Below, one piece after another: positions 47,499-58,909 of a stretch of 64,000 bases of DNA. The notes beneath the pieces are model-generated. The model worked only from the letters and a program-made list of their open reading frames with translations. It had not been told where the DNA came from and searched no databases. Numbering within the stretch: position 1 is the first letter of the stretch; each line of letters starts with the position of its first letter. This stretch comes from Dichetophora obliterata (taxonomy: Eukaryota; Arthropoda; Insecta; Diptera; Sciomyzidae). Position numbers and translations under genes: made by a program. Location: assembly GCA_963920525.1 (NCBI GenBank), contig OY986436.1, positions 183,403,496 to 183,467,495 of the forward strand, read 5' to 3'.

Positions 47499-47659
47499 TT
47501 TATTTTTTAACTTTTTAGTATGTCTTCACAACGCGGCAAAAATATCAGAACTTAACATAATTTTGACAATTTTTTCAATTTAGAAATTTTCAACTGATTG
47601 TATATAACAAAATTGATAAGTTTTTATAACAACCGTATCCAATTCTGACCCTCAAGAAT
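47499..47659. other. spacer
   Basis: AT-rich, nothing seen. Confidence 0.3.
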
Positions 47660-48319
47660 TGTAACGACCCAAATTCCGGCCGAGGATGCGCTCGCCGGAT
47701 CCAGGGTCCGTTGCAAAATATTTGTTCGTTTATGATAATAAACGGACACCAAATCAAAACAGTAGTATTAGAATTCAATGATGCTTTATTTAACAATAGT
47801 GAATACGCTTAATTCTAGTTTACAATAATGTCTTATTTGCTAGTACCCGACTTCGCTGAAGGCGAGTCTCAAGTTGATATTGGATGAACCTATTATCTAA
47901 TATAATTAATAAGTATTAGCCTAGTTGACTATACTGAATGATTATTCCATGTATTATTATTTTTCATGTACAAAGTTAAGTACATTTCAACTACAAAATC
48001 TAATTGTCTTAACTATTATCCTAGTGTCTTCTTACCTAGGTGTTTACTCTTCATTTAAACCTAATCCTAAACTATTTTCTCGACGGTTTATTACGTAAGA
48101 AATGATTTTATCTCATCCTAGCCAGAGTAGCCTTCTCACGTTATACTTTGTACATCACAATAGTGCTACCGTCTCTTGGCGTTGGTAGACACGCGGCCTA
48201 TCTTGACTAACCCCTACTAGGCATCCTTTGGTCCTATTATCTACACCACCCGGTCCTGATGTACAACTCTCTACACTGACATTCCCAGGAATGATTTCGA
48301 GTTAAAACGTGTCTGGTCA

Positions 48320-48540
48320 GAAGCCGAGTATGGTTAGGCCCATTCGCCCGACTCCGATCGAGGCACGCAGTAATCGAACCCGAGTATGGTTAGGCCCATT
48401 CGCCCGGTTCCGATTAAAGGGGTGGCTAGTCGAAATCGAGTATGGTTAGGCCCATTCACCCGACTCCGATTTGCAGAGTGTTTGACCAAACCCGAGTATG
48501 GTTAGGCCCATTCGCCCGACCTTGATCAAAACTCCCAGCC
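48320..48540. repeat. four ~55-bp tandem units, CGAGTATGGTTAGGCCCATT
   Basis: Units at ~48326, 48381, 48438 and 48494 share CGAGTATGGTTAGGCCCATT followed by CRCCCGACTCCGAT. A diverged fifth (GGGGTTAGGCCCCC) is at ~48620. Confidence 0.88.
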
Positions 48541-49099
48541 AGGTACCTAGCCCTAGAGACTCTACTGTTGTATTCAATTGCCTAGTCCCGAATTGGGAGA
48601 ATGGAGTTCAAAAGCGATTGGGGTTAGGCCCCCTGAATCGCCCGCTTTTGACTCAAAAGCTATCCTAGAAACTCTTCCAAATTCTATTCGGCCTAACTGC
48701 TGACTTTGTGGGGTGATCACAACCAATTTCTGGAAGTACGCTTCGCGATAACGTGAGGGGGGCACTCCGCAAATGCAAACGAAGTTATTATTATATATTT
48801 GGTTTGAGATAATCTGATATGAATTTAATTGATTAAATCCCTAAAACTAGCTATACGAAATCTCTAAACTAAATGAAACGCTAACTGAGATGAAACTAAA
48901 TTATGTAGAAAATCTCTCGCTATAATTCTTAATCATACTTAGCATAAAAATAGAATAATGTCATTACATAGGGTAATGGGCAAAATAAAATGAAATAAAG
49001 AATGTGATACTAATTACGTTGATATCCGGCCTTCCTCTGAGCTGCTGGAGTATCCGCTACGTTCGCTGCTGCTGCAGTCTCTGCTGCGGTGGTCGATGC

Positions 49100-49525
49100 G
49101 CCGTCACTGTCGACGTATTCTGCTGATGTCGACGTACTAACTCGACGTCGACGTATTTTGGCGACGTTGACGTATTTGGCTGATGTTGACGTATTAGTTC
49201 GACGTTGGCGTATTAAGCGACGTTGACGTATCTTGCTGCTGTTGACGTATTAGATCGACGTGGACTTATTTTGACGACGTTGGCGTATCTTGCTGCTGTT
49301 GACGTATTAGATCGACGTGGACGTATTTTGTCGACGTTGGCGTATTTTGCTGATGTTGACGTATTAGCTCGACGTTGGCGTATTAAGCGACGTTGACGTA
49401 TCTTGCTGCTGTTGACGTATTAAATCGACGTGGACTTATTTTGACGACGTTGACGTATCTTGCTGCTGTTGACGTATTAGATCGACGTGGACGTATGTTG
49501 TCGACGTTGGCGTATTTTGCCGACG
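49100..49525. repeat. GACGTA-rich tandem array
   Basis: An ~18-21 bp unit of type GTTGACGTATTNNNCGAC is repeated ~20 times with higher-order periodicity. TTGACGTA occurs about ten times and GACGTA about fifteen. The word resembles CRE/ATF half-sites. The arrangement is LTR-internal. Confidence 0.9.
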
Positions 49526-49898
49526 TCTGCAAGTTGTAAATATCGTCGGTGCTTCGCTGTAGTTTATGTATGCTAAGCTCCCGCTTAGCTACGGTGATGT
49601 CGTTAAGATATCCTCTTCGCTGCTACTACTGGCGTCGACGGTTGGTGCGGGCAGCGCTATGTCTGTCACCAACGAAAACTGTGCACACTTATTGCCGACC
49701 GGCACGTCTGACTATGTTCACGGTTGTCACAAAACTTCTGCGATTCCAGCTAAGTTTTGTCTTATATACTCCTCCTCTCTCTGGTAGGTTACTGTTGATC
49801 TTGTTGGTGGCTTCTCTCTCTCGTGGTTTGTTCTAGAATATCGCGTGATGTTGCCGTTTGCTGGCTAGCTATATGGTTGTAAGCTTGGAGCCGTTACG

Positions 49899-51828
49899 TC
49901 AAAAAAACATGCAAAGAAAAGAAATAAAACCACATTAACACGAGTAGACTGTCCCTGTAGGGAAAACTTAGCACCGAACCAGACCTGGGTAACCTATGTG
50001 TAATACCTAAATGTTACATGGGAGTACCTAAGACATTTATAGCCGTATATCGCTGGTTGCTTAAACTAAGTAAATTTGGGTGTATTAAACTACCCAGTAG
50101 TAAAATATATTCGAACTAAATGTAAGAAAATATTAAATTCTTATCCTATCATTTTATTACCTATATTTATTTCCACAGGTGGGCTAGAATATCTACCTTA
50201 ATGTCTCAAACGACTGGTAGATGATCCACTTGCCCACGCTGTTTGGAAGACACCATGCCTTCACTAATATTATAAATAAAAACCCGCAAACTCACTTTCA
50301 TTCACGCAAGTTATTTATTTTCATATTTATTGATACCATCAAGGTAGAATAAATAATGTTATCAAATGAACAATATTAGGTATAAATTGAGTTCATTAGC
50401 CTTAATTTTAACTTAAATATATTTTCGTGTAGGTCACACCCGCCACACTTAATTATGCTTGGGGTAATGCCTCAAAATATTACGCCGGTCGAACCGATGC
50501 AATCCCTACGGGGTTGCATTTTCTGGAAATGAAAGTAATAAGTCATGTGGGGATAAAATTACGTAGAAATTTTAGTCCTTACAGAATGTTGAACATTTTT
50601 TTTAATACAAAAACAACACATTTGTAGTCCACTTTTAGTTATTTTATTTTGTTCTGTGTAGCTATTAATATCATCATACTTAAGCTTTCAATAATGCGTG
50701 CCAAGAATTTTAAATAAAGTTAAATTTAAAATAAATTACATATGTAGTTGCTTAAAAATGAGTCATTCAACAAGCGAGAAAATTATTCGAAATGTTTATT
50801 TATTGCTCTTATTTTAATCTTTAAATTCCATTGGTGAGAATAGTTCTAACAGACTTCTATTAAATTTGTGCAGGACAAATAGTCAGTGCCTTTACTCGTT
50901 CAACTAACAAAAGTTAAGCCTGTGTTTATAGACAAGCAAATTGTAAGAACGTGAGCTCAATAACTTTAAATTAAGTCCATTAAACGTATTTTGCAATCCT
51001 ACCTTGCGCCTTCTTTACATCCACAAAACAACAAAATTTATTGCGCCAACGCTTCAAGTTCGTGCGCTGATTATATTTGTTTCGCGCTAAAGTCGTAATG
51101 CTAATTAAGTCCCGGAAAAAACGCACACTCAACATAATGTGCCGCTTCATTCAAGCCCACTCAAACTCCGTTTACTTCGTTTTCATCTGACTGCATGCGA
51201 TATCTTCCGGCAATTTACTTTTGTGAAAATTCGTTGAAAATTGAAGGCAAAATTAATCACTTTTTACCATCGCACACAGCTAATAATCGTGCGAATATTT
51301 TGTAAAAACCTACCTAAGTTAGGTGTCAGTAAATAATTTTATTTGCGTTGCAAAGAATAAAATTAACTCAAAAGCTCAGAGATTTTCAAAAAATATAAAA
51401 AAATTATTATTCTCTAGCGTTGGTAGATATGCTCAACGTGGCGTATGAGCAACAATAATTCCATAAGAAAATATTTATATTGTTATTATACCCTACAGCA
51501 AGCAGTACGGGTAGACAACTTAACTTTAATGCGAACGCGTATACGCCATACGATCAAGATTTCATATAAAAACCATGGCATGTCTCAGTTAATCGACTAT
51601 TAAACGACATACAGATGCATATTTATGGGCTCATATTCAGAAATATTAAACTTTTTTAATTACATCTTCTTAATTCATCAAAATAAACAACACTGGCAGT
51701 AAAGGCGTTCACTTAACATGGCTCTAAAACCTTTATTTAAGTAAGAGAATTTAATTAAGGCTGCATTGACATATTTGAAGCGTCAATGATGAACAGTGAT
51801 GAAGATATACTGCATTATTCACGAAGCG
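49899..51828. other. no gene seen
   Basis: AT-rich spacer with nothing recognised beyond the possible alternative LTR end at 50013-50018. Confidence 0.4.
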
Positions 51829-51918
51829 GCACACCAACGACAAGCAAGACACGAGCAGCAATACTTTTTTCTATACGAAATTCTATTGCTTCTTGTTTCT
51901 TGCTTGTCGTTAGTGTGC
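51829..51918. other. 34-bp-arm stem-loop
   Basis: The left arm 51829-51862 (GCACACCAACGACAAGCAAG...) pairs with 51885-51918 with about four mismatches, loop 22 nt. Similarity continues outward as ACGAA. Could be a tiny fold-back element or a hairpin RNA precursor. No independent support for expression. Confidence 0.6.
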
Positions 51919-52730
51919 ATTTTCGTTGTACGAAATGAAACAGATAATGTTCGAAATAACTATGGGTTTTGCGGCTTAACTAACAATTAAATTCAGATTA
52001 AATCAAGTGAGCTTAAACAAATTTGTCAATTCAACAAATGTTTTTAATAAACATCAGAGCAATTTAGAAACCACAATTTAGGAAAACAGCATCAAGAATT
52101 AAATTAATTAAAACTCAAACTTAAAACACTTTCTGTTTGTCTTACTAGCAAGAATGTAAGAAGATTTTAACTGAACTTGTTATTAGTTAGAGCCTAAAAC
52201 TCAACACAAGCTTACTTATGAAAATGGTAATGGTATGGTTATGGTACTGGAAGTGTAAAGAAATACTACTTACTAAGCATGAAGTTTCACAAATGATTAC
52301 AGTGAAATATTTTCGTATCTTTTGTTATATTAGAAAATTATAATTTTTGTTTTTCAAAATAAGACTTCCCTCAAATCTCAAAAAATGTTGACTTCTAATA
52401 TTAAAAACAAGAGTGTTGGCAGGGGTGCGTAGGTTGGTAATAATTTTCGTAAGGAAATACTAGAAGTAGTTATTGTAATAACTTTTTCTGAAAATTTCAA
52501 ACCATGAATTTGTAGGACGAGAAATAACCTCTTTTTGGGTTGCAGCAGTTTGGTCAAATTGTATTAAATAATACAAGTTATATTACTTGGCATCAAAATG
52601 CGATTTTGAAATATTTCGTGGCACTACGGACCACTAATTGTAATGGATTCAAAATGACAGAAGATTTATTATTTATGAAAAACAATGTTTAATTTTGGTG
52701 GTGGTGTTTTATAATACAGCAGAAACCCGT
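51919..52730. other. no gene seen
   Basis: AT-rich spacer. Confidence 0.35.
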
Positions 52731-53430
52731 TTTGCTGTAATTGATCACGTTTTTATGCACGAAAGGCACTCTTTTACTGTATTAGATGTACTCACGATCC
52801 GTGGTGCAAAGATTGCCTCGGTTCACTATCTTGTCGCAGCCAAGATCTGTACATGCTCGTGTGCAGGTAAGAATGCATGCAACCTAACACGAAGAGGCTA
52901 GATGTCGACAAGCTGCAACCACAACAAACAGCCGAAGCTTTTGCCACTTGACTCTGACTCCTGCTTCCAAGCACTTCTCCAATCGAGGATATATGCGCGT
53001 TGGACACACATATCCCACTCCATGCGAGTAGCTGCTAAATAGGTGACTGGCTACCACCGCCCTCATCAAAAGCAGTAGTATGACCAGGAGTGAATGCGAA
53101 GCCACTGCAGAGAAAAAACGCCACCCACAAAGTCACCCTGCAGTCGGTTGTAACGCGGACTGCTAAGAAGCGATAAAAAAGGATAGAAAACGTATGCTCG
53201 GGCAAAAATTAGAGGCAGAAAGGCGCGAGCATGATAAAATTGAGATGCATGGCGACAGGAATGAGGCCCGAAAATTTTTTGATAAAAAGACGCCTTGACG
53301 ATGGTTTTAAAAACGGGGCCTCTTCCTGCAATAATGAAAACGAAAGTCTGGTGGCAAATATGAAGAGTACATTGACATTATGGAAGTCATTGCAGCAATT
53401 GATACAGAATTATGGCAGAATATTATGGAG
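52731..53430 (+). pseudogene. LINE fragment, same family as 19895-22235
   Basis: Endonuclease C-terminus AVIDHVFMHERHSFTVLDVL and HYLVAAKICTCSCAGKNACN, then ARWTHISHSMRVAA (other frame), YDQE, CREK-type Cys/basic block, then GDRNEARKFF, DDGFKNGASSCNNENESLVA and STLTLWK leading to the RT. The same order of blocks (CAAKN, WYDQEC, FKT..ASCKDEN, STFTLWKE) is seen on the minus strand at 21880-21390. Truncated at both ends, with several frameshifts. Confidence 0.8.
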
Positions 53431-54689
53431 TATTTTATGAAAGGGCTCGCATATGCAAGAAAGATCGAGACGGCCATTTGAGTGATATTTTATTTTTTGT
53501 CAATAACCTCCGTGTCTTTTCTTTATAATTTAATAAACTTAAAGACATTTCAAAAAAACAATGCGTTTAATAAAAAATAAAAATTTCAGAGACTTTTGGG
53601 ACACAATACTCCTGAAGTTTGATGCCGAGGCTCTTTTTTAAAACTGAAAATGCAACATATGTAATGTAAGAGAAGGTCATTTACAGAGGATTACACGTTT
53701 TCCGACAGTTTAAGAGAAAACATCTGTAATCAACATAAAAAAATGGAAAGATTCTCGATTTCTCCTAAACACAGGCCTGCATAATTTTTAAAATAATATT
53801 TTTGGTATCCAATTAGTTTTGGTTTTCCAATATTGTATATAACTACTTAAGGTGGCCATATTTACTTCAAATGTGCTTATTTTTATATTTGCTAACACGT
53901 AAAAACAATCAAATGTAAAAATCACAAACGCAAATAGTGTATACAAACATTTTATTTAGCAGTATCCTACCCAGCATTTGGAAGATTGTTTTGTAAACAT
54001 CACCTAAACCAGTCTTTTCGAGTCCGCTTGATGATCTACAAAAACAAAATGTATGCCGTGGGCGGAAGCATATTTTGCTCCCCACAGTTTATTAAAAACT
54101 GACTGTTTATTTTTCGTGACCCATTTTGAACATTTGTATAATTTTTTGTACAGCTTGATTTTTCGAATTTCTTGGTTTCAATGATATTTTTTCATTTCAT
54201 TTTTTCAATTTAAAAAATTATTGTAAACATTTTTATAGATTTTTTTCTTAATTTTTTTTTTTAATAATCAAAAAGAAAATATTGTTTTTGTATTTTTGAG
54301 GTAATAATACTTGACAAAATATACCTATATACAAATTTTTTTAAAATTTGAGGAGAATATGTTGCCTGTTCAAATTGGGTTAAGGGATAGTGAACGAACG
54401 AAATTTTTAAACGCTATTTTGTTAGTTTCCGCAGTATAATCATGGTGTGAAGTTGACAAATTAATAAAGTGAGCCTATATAATTAAAATGAAACTAAACT
54501 AAAATAAACAAAAGCAATGTTAGCCAAACAATTAGTTAAGAAAGAAGCTAAAAAATTTAAAAAATTTAAACTAAGCTGTCAACTTAACATTTATATTAAA
54601 TTCATATGTTTATCTAAACTATTTTTATATCCGTGTTACAAAATTGTGGTAAACCGCATCCACCTTGGACTTCATTAAATTTACGAACT
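53431..54689. other. no gene seen
   Basis: AT-rich spacer. Possible remnant words (TTTGTA, CTACAAA) of the TACGAAT MITE family near 54040-54150. Confidence 0.35.
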
Positions 54690-55035
54690 AATTGCAGTCG
54701 TTTTCGGCTCTATTCTAACAATCGAAAATTAGCTAATTTTCTGATCAAAAAAGATACTTTGTTTGGGAGAAAATGGTATCCTACGCGCGACGATTAAAAA
54801 ATGACTCGAATATGATTCGCAGATGAGTCGTTTTTGAATAATTTTTTGGTATATTCGAGATCAAAAAACGGCTCGAAAATTAGTTGTTTTTTTGGTATTT
54901 TCGGGATGAAAAAACTACTCGTCAAGAAGAGTCGCGCGTAAGATACCATTTTCTCCCAAAGGGTCTTTTCTGATCAGAAAATGAGGGCACTTTCGACTGT
55001 CATCATCGCGGAGGAGAATTGAAAACGACTCTTAT
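54690..55035. mobile_element. fold-back MITE with ~90-bp arms
   Basis: ATTTTCTGATCA...GGGAGAAAATGGTATC and TACGCGCGAC on the left (54735-54801) are mirrored on the right (54930-54982). GTCGTTTTC lies at both outer edges. The short interior repeats GACTCGAATAT/GATGAGTCG. No coding. Confidence 0.78.
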
Positions 55036-55347
55036 ATGTTAAAAAATTACAAAAATGTTGGGTTGGGTTTCTGCTTGTTTTTTGTTTTGTTTTTTTTTAG
55101 TTATACAAGGGGAAATGCGTTGAAAGCCGAATAGTGTGGGACTTCCATCCACTAAAACCGAAACCGTTTCCGGATTACCTGCACGAAACTGCTGGTGAAG
55201 ATTTCTTTACGCAGTCGAAATGGCAGCGAAGGCCCCTTCAAGGCAGTGTTTCCAACTCCCAAAAATATTTATCCCTAAAGCTTTAGTCAAAAACCTTTGA
55301 AATCGCTATAATTACTTGAAAATCACAAAAAAAAATCAACTAACCCA
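55036..55347. other. no gene seen
   Basis: Includes a moderately GC-rich patch (55130-55245) that may be an old repeat. Not identified. Confidence 0.3.
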
Positions 55348-55862
55348 TTAACCGCGGCTCCCAAACGCTTCTTACGTTTTCCATATTGCGTGTGCTTACT
55401 TATATTGATCACAGGAACTACTACACCAAATTTCAACTTTGTATCCTTCACCGTAGTCGAGATATGAGTTGGGTATAAAAATACCCAACCGTCGTTAATG
55501 TGTTCTAAATGGGCACAAATTCCTTCTGTAACGACAGCACAGTCTTATATCAGGAATTTTCTATCAATAGCAGGTATTGTTGGTTAGTTTGCTAAGATAG
55601 ATTTTATATTTTTTTTTAATATAAAATATTTTACATATGATAAAAACACAAATTTCCTGATTTTTAAACTTAATCACTTTTGACTTTGAAAATTTAGTGG
55701 TTAACTTAAAAATTTCTTGGCAAACTACAAAAACAATTTAAAGCTTTACGTTTTCTTAAAGTAACAAACAACAAATTCAACACATAGCTGTTACCAATCC
55801 TGAAATATGATGAATTCTGCAGAAGCATTTTCATGGGTAAAAAAATACCCAACTACTGTTAA
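55348..55862. mobile_element. possible TTAA-flanked MITE
   Basis: CCCATTAAC at both edges in inverted orientation, with TTAA at 55348-55351 and 55859-55862, and two copies of a GGGTAT-AAAA-ATACCCAAC word (~55475 and ~55835). Suggests a non-autonomous piggyBac-like element, but the arms match poorly. Confidence 0.35.
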
Positions 55863-56319
55863 TGGGCTAACAGTTTGTTATAATCTTTAGTTATAGATGA
55901 TTTAATATTTACAAAAAAAAAATCGGTTTCTTCGGTATTTATTCAAAACAAGGTGAACGCGATTTTGAGTTTTTATTGTAAAAATCAAAAGCTCGAGTTG
56001 TCGAACGTTACAAAATTACATTTTCTGTCTCTTTCACTCAGTCACAAGTTTTACAGCTTTAGCAAAATATTTAGACGTCACGCTCACCATTTTTTTTTAA
56101 ACCATAGTAACGAGCAGGGAATGAAAAAGGGAAAAATTTCGGAGTAAATGCATAGCAAAATCGGAATAAATTCAAAAACTTCGTAGTAAATTGGATTATC
56201 CAATGCGTAAGATTATCAATAAGTCTCTTAAAAAACCCCTTAAAATATAAAACCCCTTAAAAATCCCATTTCACTTTTTTCCCCCCTAAATTTAGAGGAA
56301 AAGTCCCAAAGATGGCAAC
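55863..56319. other. no gene seen
   Basis: AT-rich spacer. Confidence 0.35.
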
Positions 56320-57819
56320 ACTGCTTCTAGGATGTCATCTAGAGTCAAAAGTTCTGCGCAGCCTTTCTACGCGACTCATTTCTTTGTTTATGGTGCATAC
56401 CATATTGCAGACTGAAATCCAGACCTATTTTGAGTTAAGCATTATGCCCAATAATGTTTTCAATGTTGGCAACCTCCCCACCCTTTGGCAACTCAACTCA
56501 AGTCTTTCTCGGGTGAATTTCGGACAGACGAAAAAAACATGTTCTGTGTCTTCTATAGCATTCCGTGCACAAAAGGTGCAAAACGAATTTTCGCCGTGCT
56601 TCAATTTATAGAGGTAAGATTTAAAACTCCCATGTCCAGCTCGTATTTGGGTAAGGAAGTATTCTACCTCCATATGTCATCTGTTCAGCCATCCTTCCAA
56701 ATTTGGAATAAAGCGGTGCGTCCATCGTCCATTTTGTGATATACCCCAGTGTCACACAGCAACACTACGTTCTCTTGCTATTTTACGTCTCGAGGTCTTG
56801 GACATGTCTTGTGGGAGCGCATCACAGAACAAGCTCTCTCTTGCCAGAAGGTCTATTGGGGGAGAACCCGCGACAACTAGCGCTGCATCCGTTGATACTG
56901 TTCGAAATGTACAGCAGATTCTGAGAGCAGATAGGCGATAAACTGATTCGGTGCACCGAAGGTACGAGCTAAAGTTAGTAGCTTCAACCCATTTGGGGGC
57001 AGCGTACAGTAGTATAGATCGGACAACACTAACAAGGATCTTACTTCGTGTTTGTGAGGGACCTTTCGTGTTGGACAAGATTCTAGAGAGTGATGTTGCT
57101 GCCTTACTGGCTTTGCCACTTGCATAAATAAGATGCTCCCTAAAGTTCAATCTGTGGTCTGAAATGACGCTAAGATATTTCACAGATGGTTTCGATACTA
57201 CAGTGTGTCCTCTTACCGATATTGTCGCTGTTTCGACCTTCTGTCTACTACTTATGAGCATTGCTTCTGCTTTATGCTCTGATAGACTGAGCTCAGCTGT
57301 TTTAAGCCATTGTTGTACTGCGTTCATCGCCTGATTGCACTTCTCCTCAACTTCGTGCAAAGTGTTTCGCGACGACCACTACTGCAATATCATCTGCAAA
57401 ACCTATTATCTTAGAAGTTTCCGGTTGATTGAGCCTTCATACTCCATCATACGGCCCAGGACAGAGCCTTGAGAAACTCCCCCAGCAGCATTGGCGTCGG
57501 AAGCGGGGGGGAAAAGGGGGCAGTTGCCCCCACTTTTTTAGCTAGATAAACAATTTAAAAGGAAAACTTCAAAAGTTATTTAAAATATCAGTTTTTTTTA
57601 CAACAATAATATTTTTGTATTATATATTTTCCTCTTCTTTCTCTCTTCTTCATAAGCATGGTTGCGGATAACCATTTTCTTTCTCTGTGTTTGCAAAAAG
57701 ATAGAACAAAATGTAGAGTTTCTACTGCAAACCCACCACTTCAGTTTAAAAGCACCCTTAAGTATGTAGCTTAATGCTTGTTAATTTTGCAACTCTGGTA
57801 AGAAAAAATTTGACATGTT

Positions 57820-58145
57820 CTTAGGGGCTTTCCATATTGGACGACATGTTGTACGATAAGTTAGATGGAAAACTAATATGACTATTTGATTGAGCGTTTG
57901 AACGATCCAACTTTTAAAGCAACATCATTGATTGCAAGCTCTCAAGCAGAACACATCCGGCTAATAGCTAAGCAACTTTTAGATGCCCCAACAATTGAGC
58001 AGTAATTTTACATAGTTGTACAATATTGTACAATCGGCAGAAAAAACCAAAAATTTCGACTATCGTTTTAGCTTACGCATGGTACTACATGTTGTACAAT
58101 CTGCCATGTTGGTCCAATGTTTTGGACCATGCGAAAGCCCCTACT
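57820..58145. mobile_element. possible nested MITE, TAGGGGCTTTC ends
   Basis: TAGGGGCTTTCCATATTGGAC at 57822 and, inverted at the right, TAGGGGCTTTCGCATG near 58145. Both arms also contain ACATGTTGTAC-like words. No duplication resolved. Confidence 0.5.
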
Positions 58146-58336
58146 GTGAATTAGCTGATTAAAATCCACCTCGACGCTTTGAAGAAACATCAAATCCGGT
58201 TCCTTCAGTACAGTTGTCATTATATGATCGGCTACGAAAAGATTATTTCGAAATTTTAGATCTTCTCTCAAATGAGATAACGGCTAGATTCGATCAAACA
58301 GGTTGATATTTTACTTTTTTTTTTATTTTTGCAATT

Positions 58337-58408
58337 TTACACCAGCTTCACTCAACCGACTCACTTTGATTTAACATTCGGTGAGTCGGTTGAGTGAAGC
58401 TAGTGTAA
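58337..58408. other. 28-bp-arm near-perfect hairpin
   Basis: Arm 58337-58364 pairs with 58381-58408, 27 of 28 bases, loop 16 nt (arm core GCTTCACTCAACCGACTCAC). Inside the hAT, upstream of its coding remnant. Confidence 0.9.
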
Positions 58409-58439
58409 ACTGGCACTTTGTAAATCTTATTGTACATTT

Positions 58440-58909
58440 AAACAGATCTTGACACTCTGGAATCGTTGGGAAATATTGTAATCGAAGCCTTCAACGGAAA
58501 AGTGCCTTCTGAACAAAATCTAAAAACAAAACTTGATCTTTATGCAGATGACTTTTTTCAGATGAAATTGCTGAAGCAATTGCCTGGCCAAACACCTTGA
58601 AATTGTAGTGACATTGTATACCAATTTGCGAAAAATTCGGTTACTGTAAAAAAACTATTAAATGAAGTTGAAAAACTTATTGCTGTGCTTTTGACTGTCA
58701 GCTGTGCATCAGCAGCTTCATCTGAGCGTTCTTTTAGTGCACTAAGACGACTTAAAACGTATCTTCGAGCAACTATGAAACAGAAACGACTCACTCATGC
58801 GGCACTTATACACATTCACAAAGATAAAACCGAAGAATTGAATTCGATGGAGGTGATGAAAGAGTTTGTTTCTCGCAAGGACAGAAAGAAACATTTTGGA
58901 ATAATTTAA
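58440..58909 (+). pseudogene. hAT transposase C-terminus (dimerisation domain)
   Basis: DLDTLESLGNIVIEAFNGKV, then SEQNLKTKLDLYADDFFQ, one stop at ~58600, then EKLIAVLLTVSCASAASSER and RSFSALRRLKTYLRATMKQK followed by RLTHAALIHIHKD. ASSERSFSALRRLKTYLR is the established hAT C-terminal dimerisation signature. N-terminal zinc finger and catalytic parts are deleted. Confidence 0.88.

Larger units (their letters stand above)
47660..49898 (-). repeat. long LTR-like repeat (minus orientation) with two tandem arrays
   Basis: Read on the minus strand it ends GGGTCGTTACA, preceded by GCAACGGACCCTGGATCCGG and GTTTTGATTTGGTGTCCG, matching the LTR end at 40780. The other limit is uncertain: CGTTACG at 49892-49898 would give TGTAACG...CGTTACG ends, and GTTACA at 50013 is an alternative. 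No flank duplication found for either. At ~2.2 kb it would be a long LTR. No gag/pol coding nearby. Confidence 0.5.

Noticed and set aside
48320..49525. CRISPR-like regular repeats
   Set aside because: Eukaryotic LTR-internal tandem arrays. Units abut or diverge gradually, with no unique spacers or cas genes.
49549..49836. Cys/Leu-rich frame of 95 codons
   Set aside because: Lies inside the LTR-like repeat. No conserved feature.
47660..50018. LTR with its far end at GTTACA 50013-50018
   Set aside because: No flank duplication. CGTTACG at 49892 is an equally good end, so the limit stays open.
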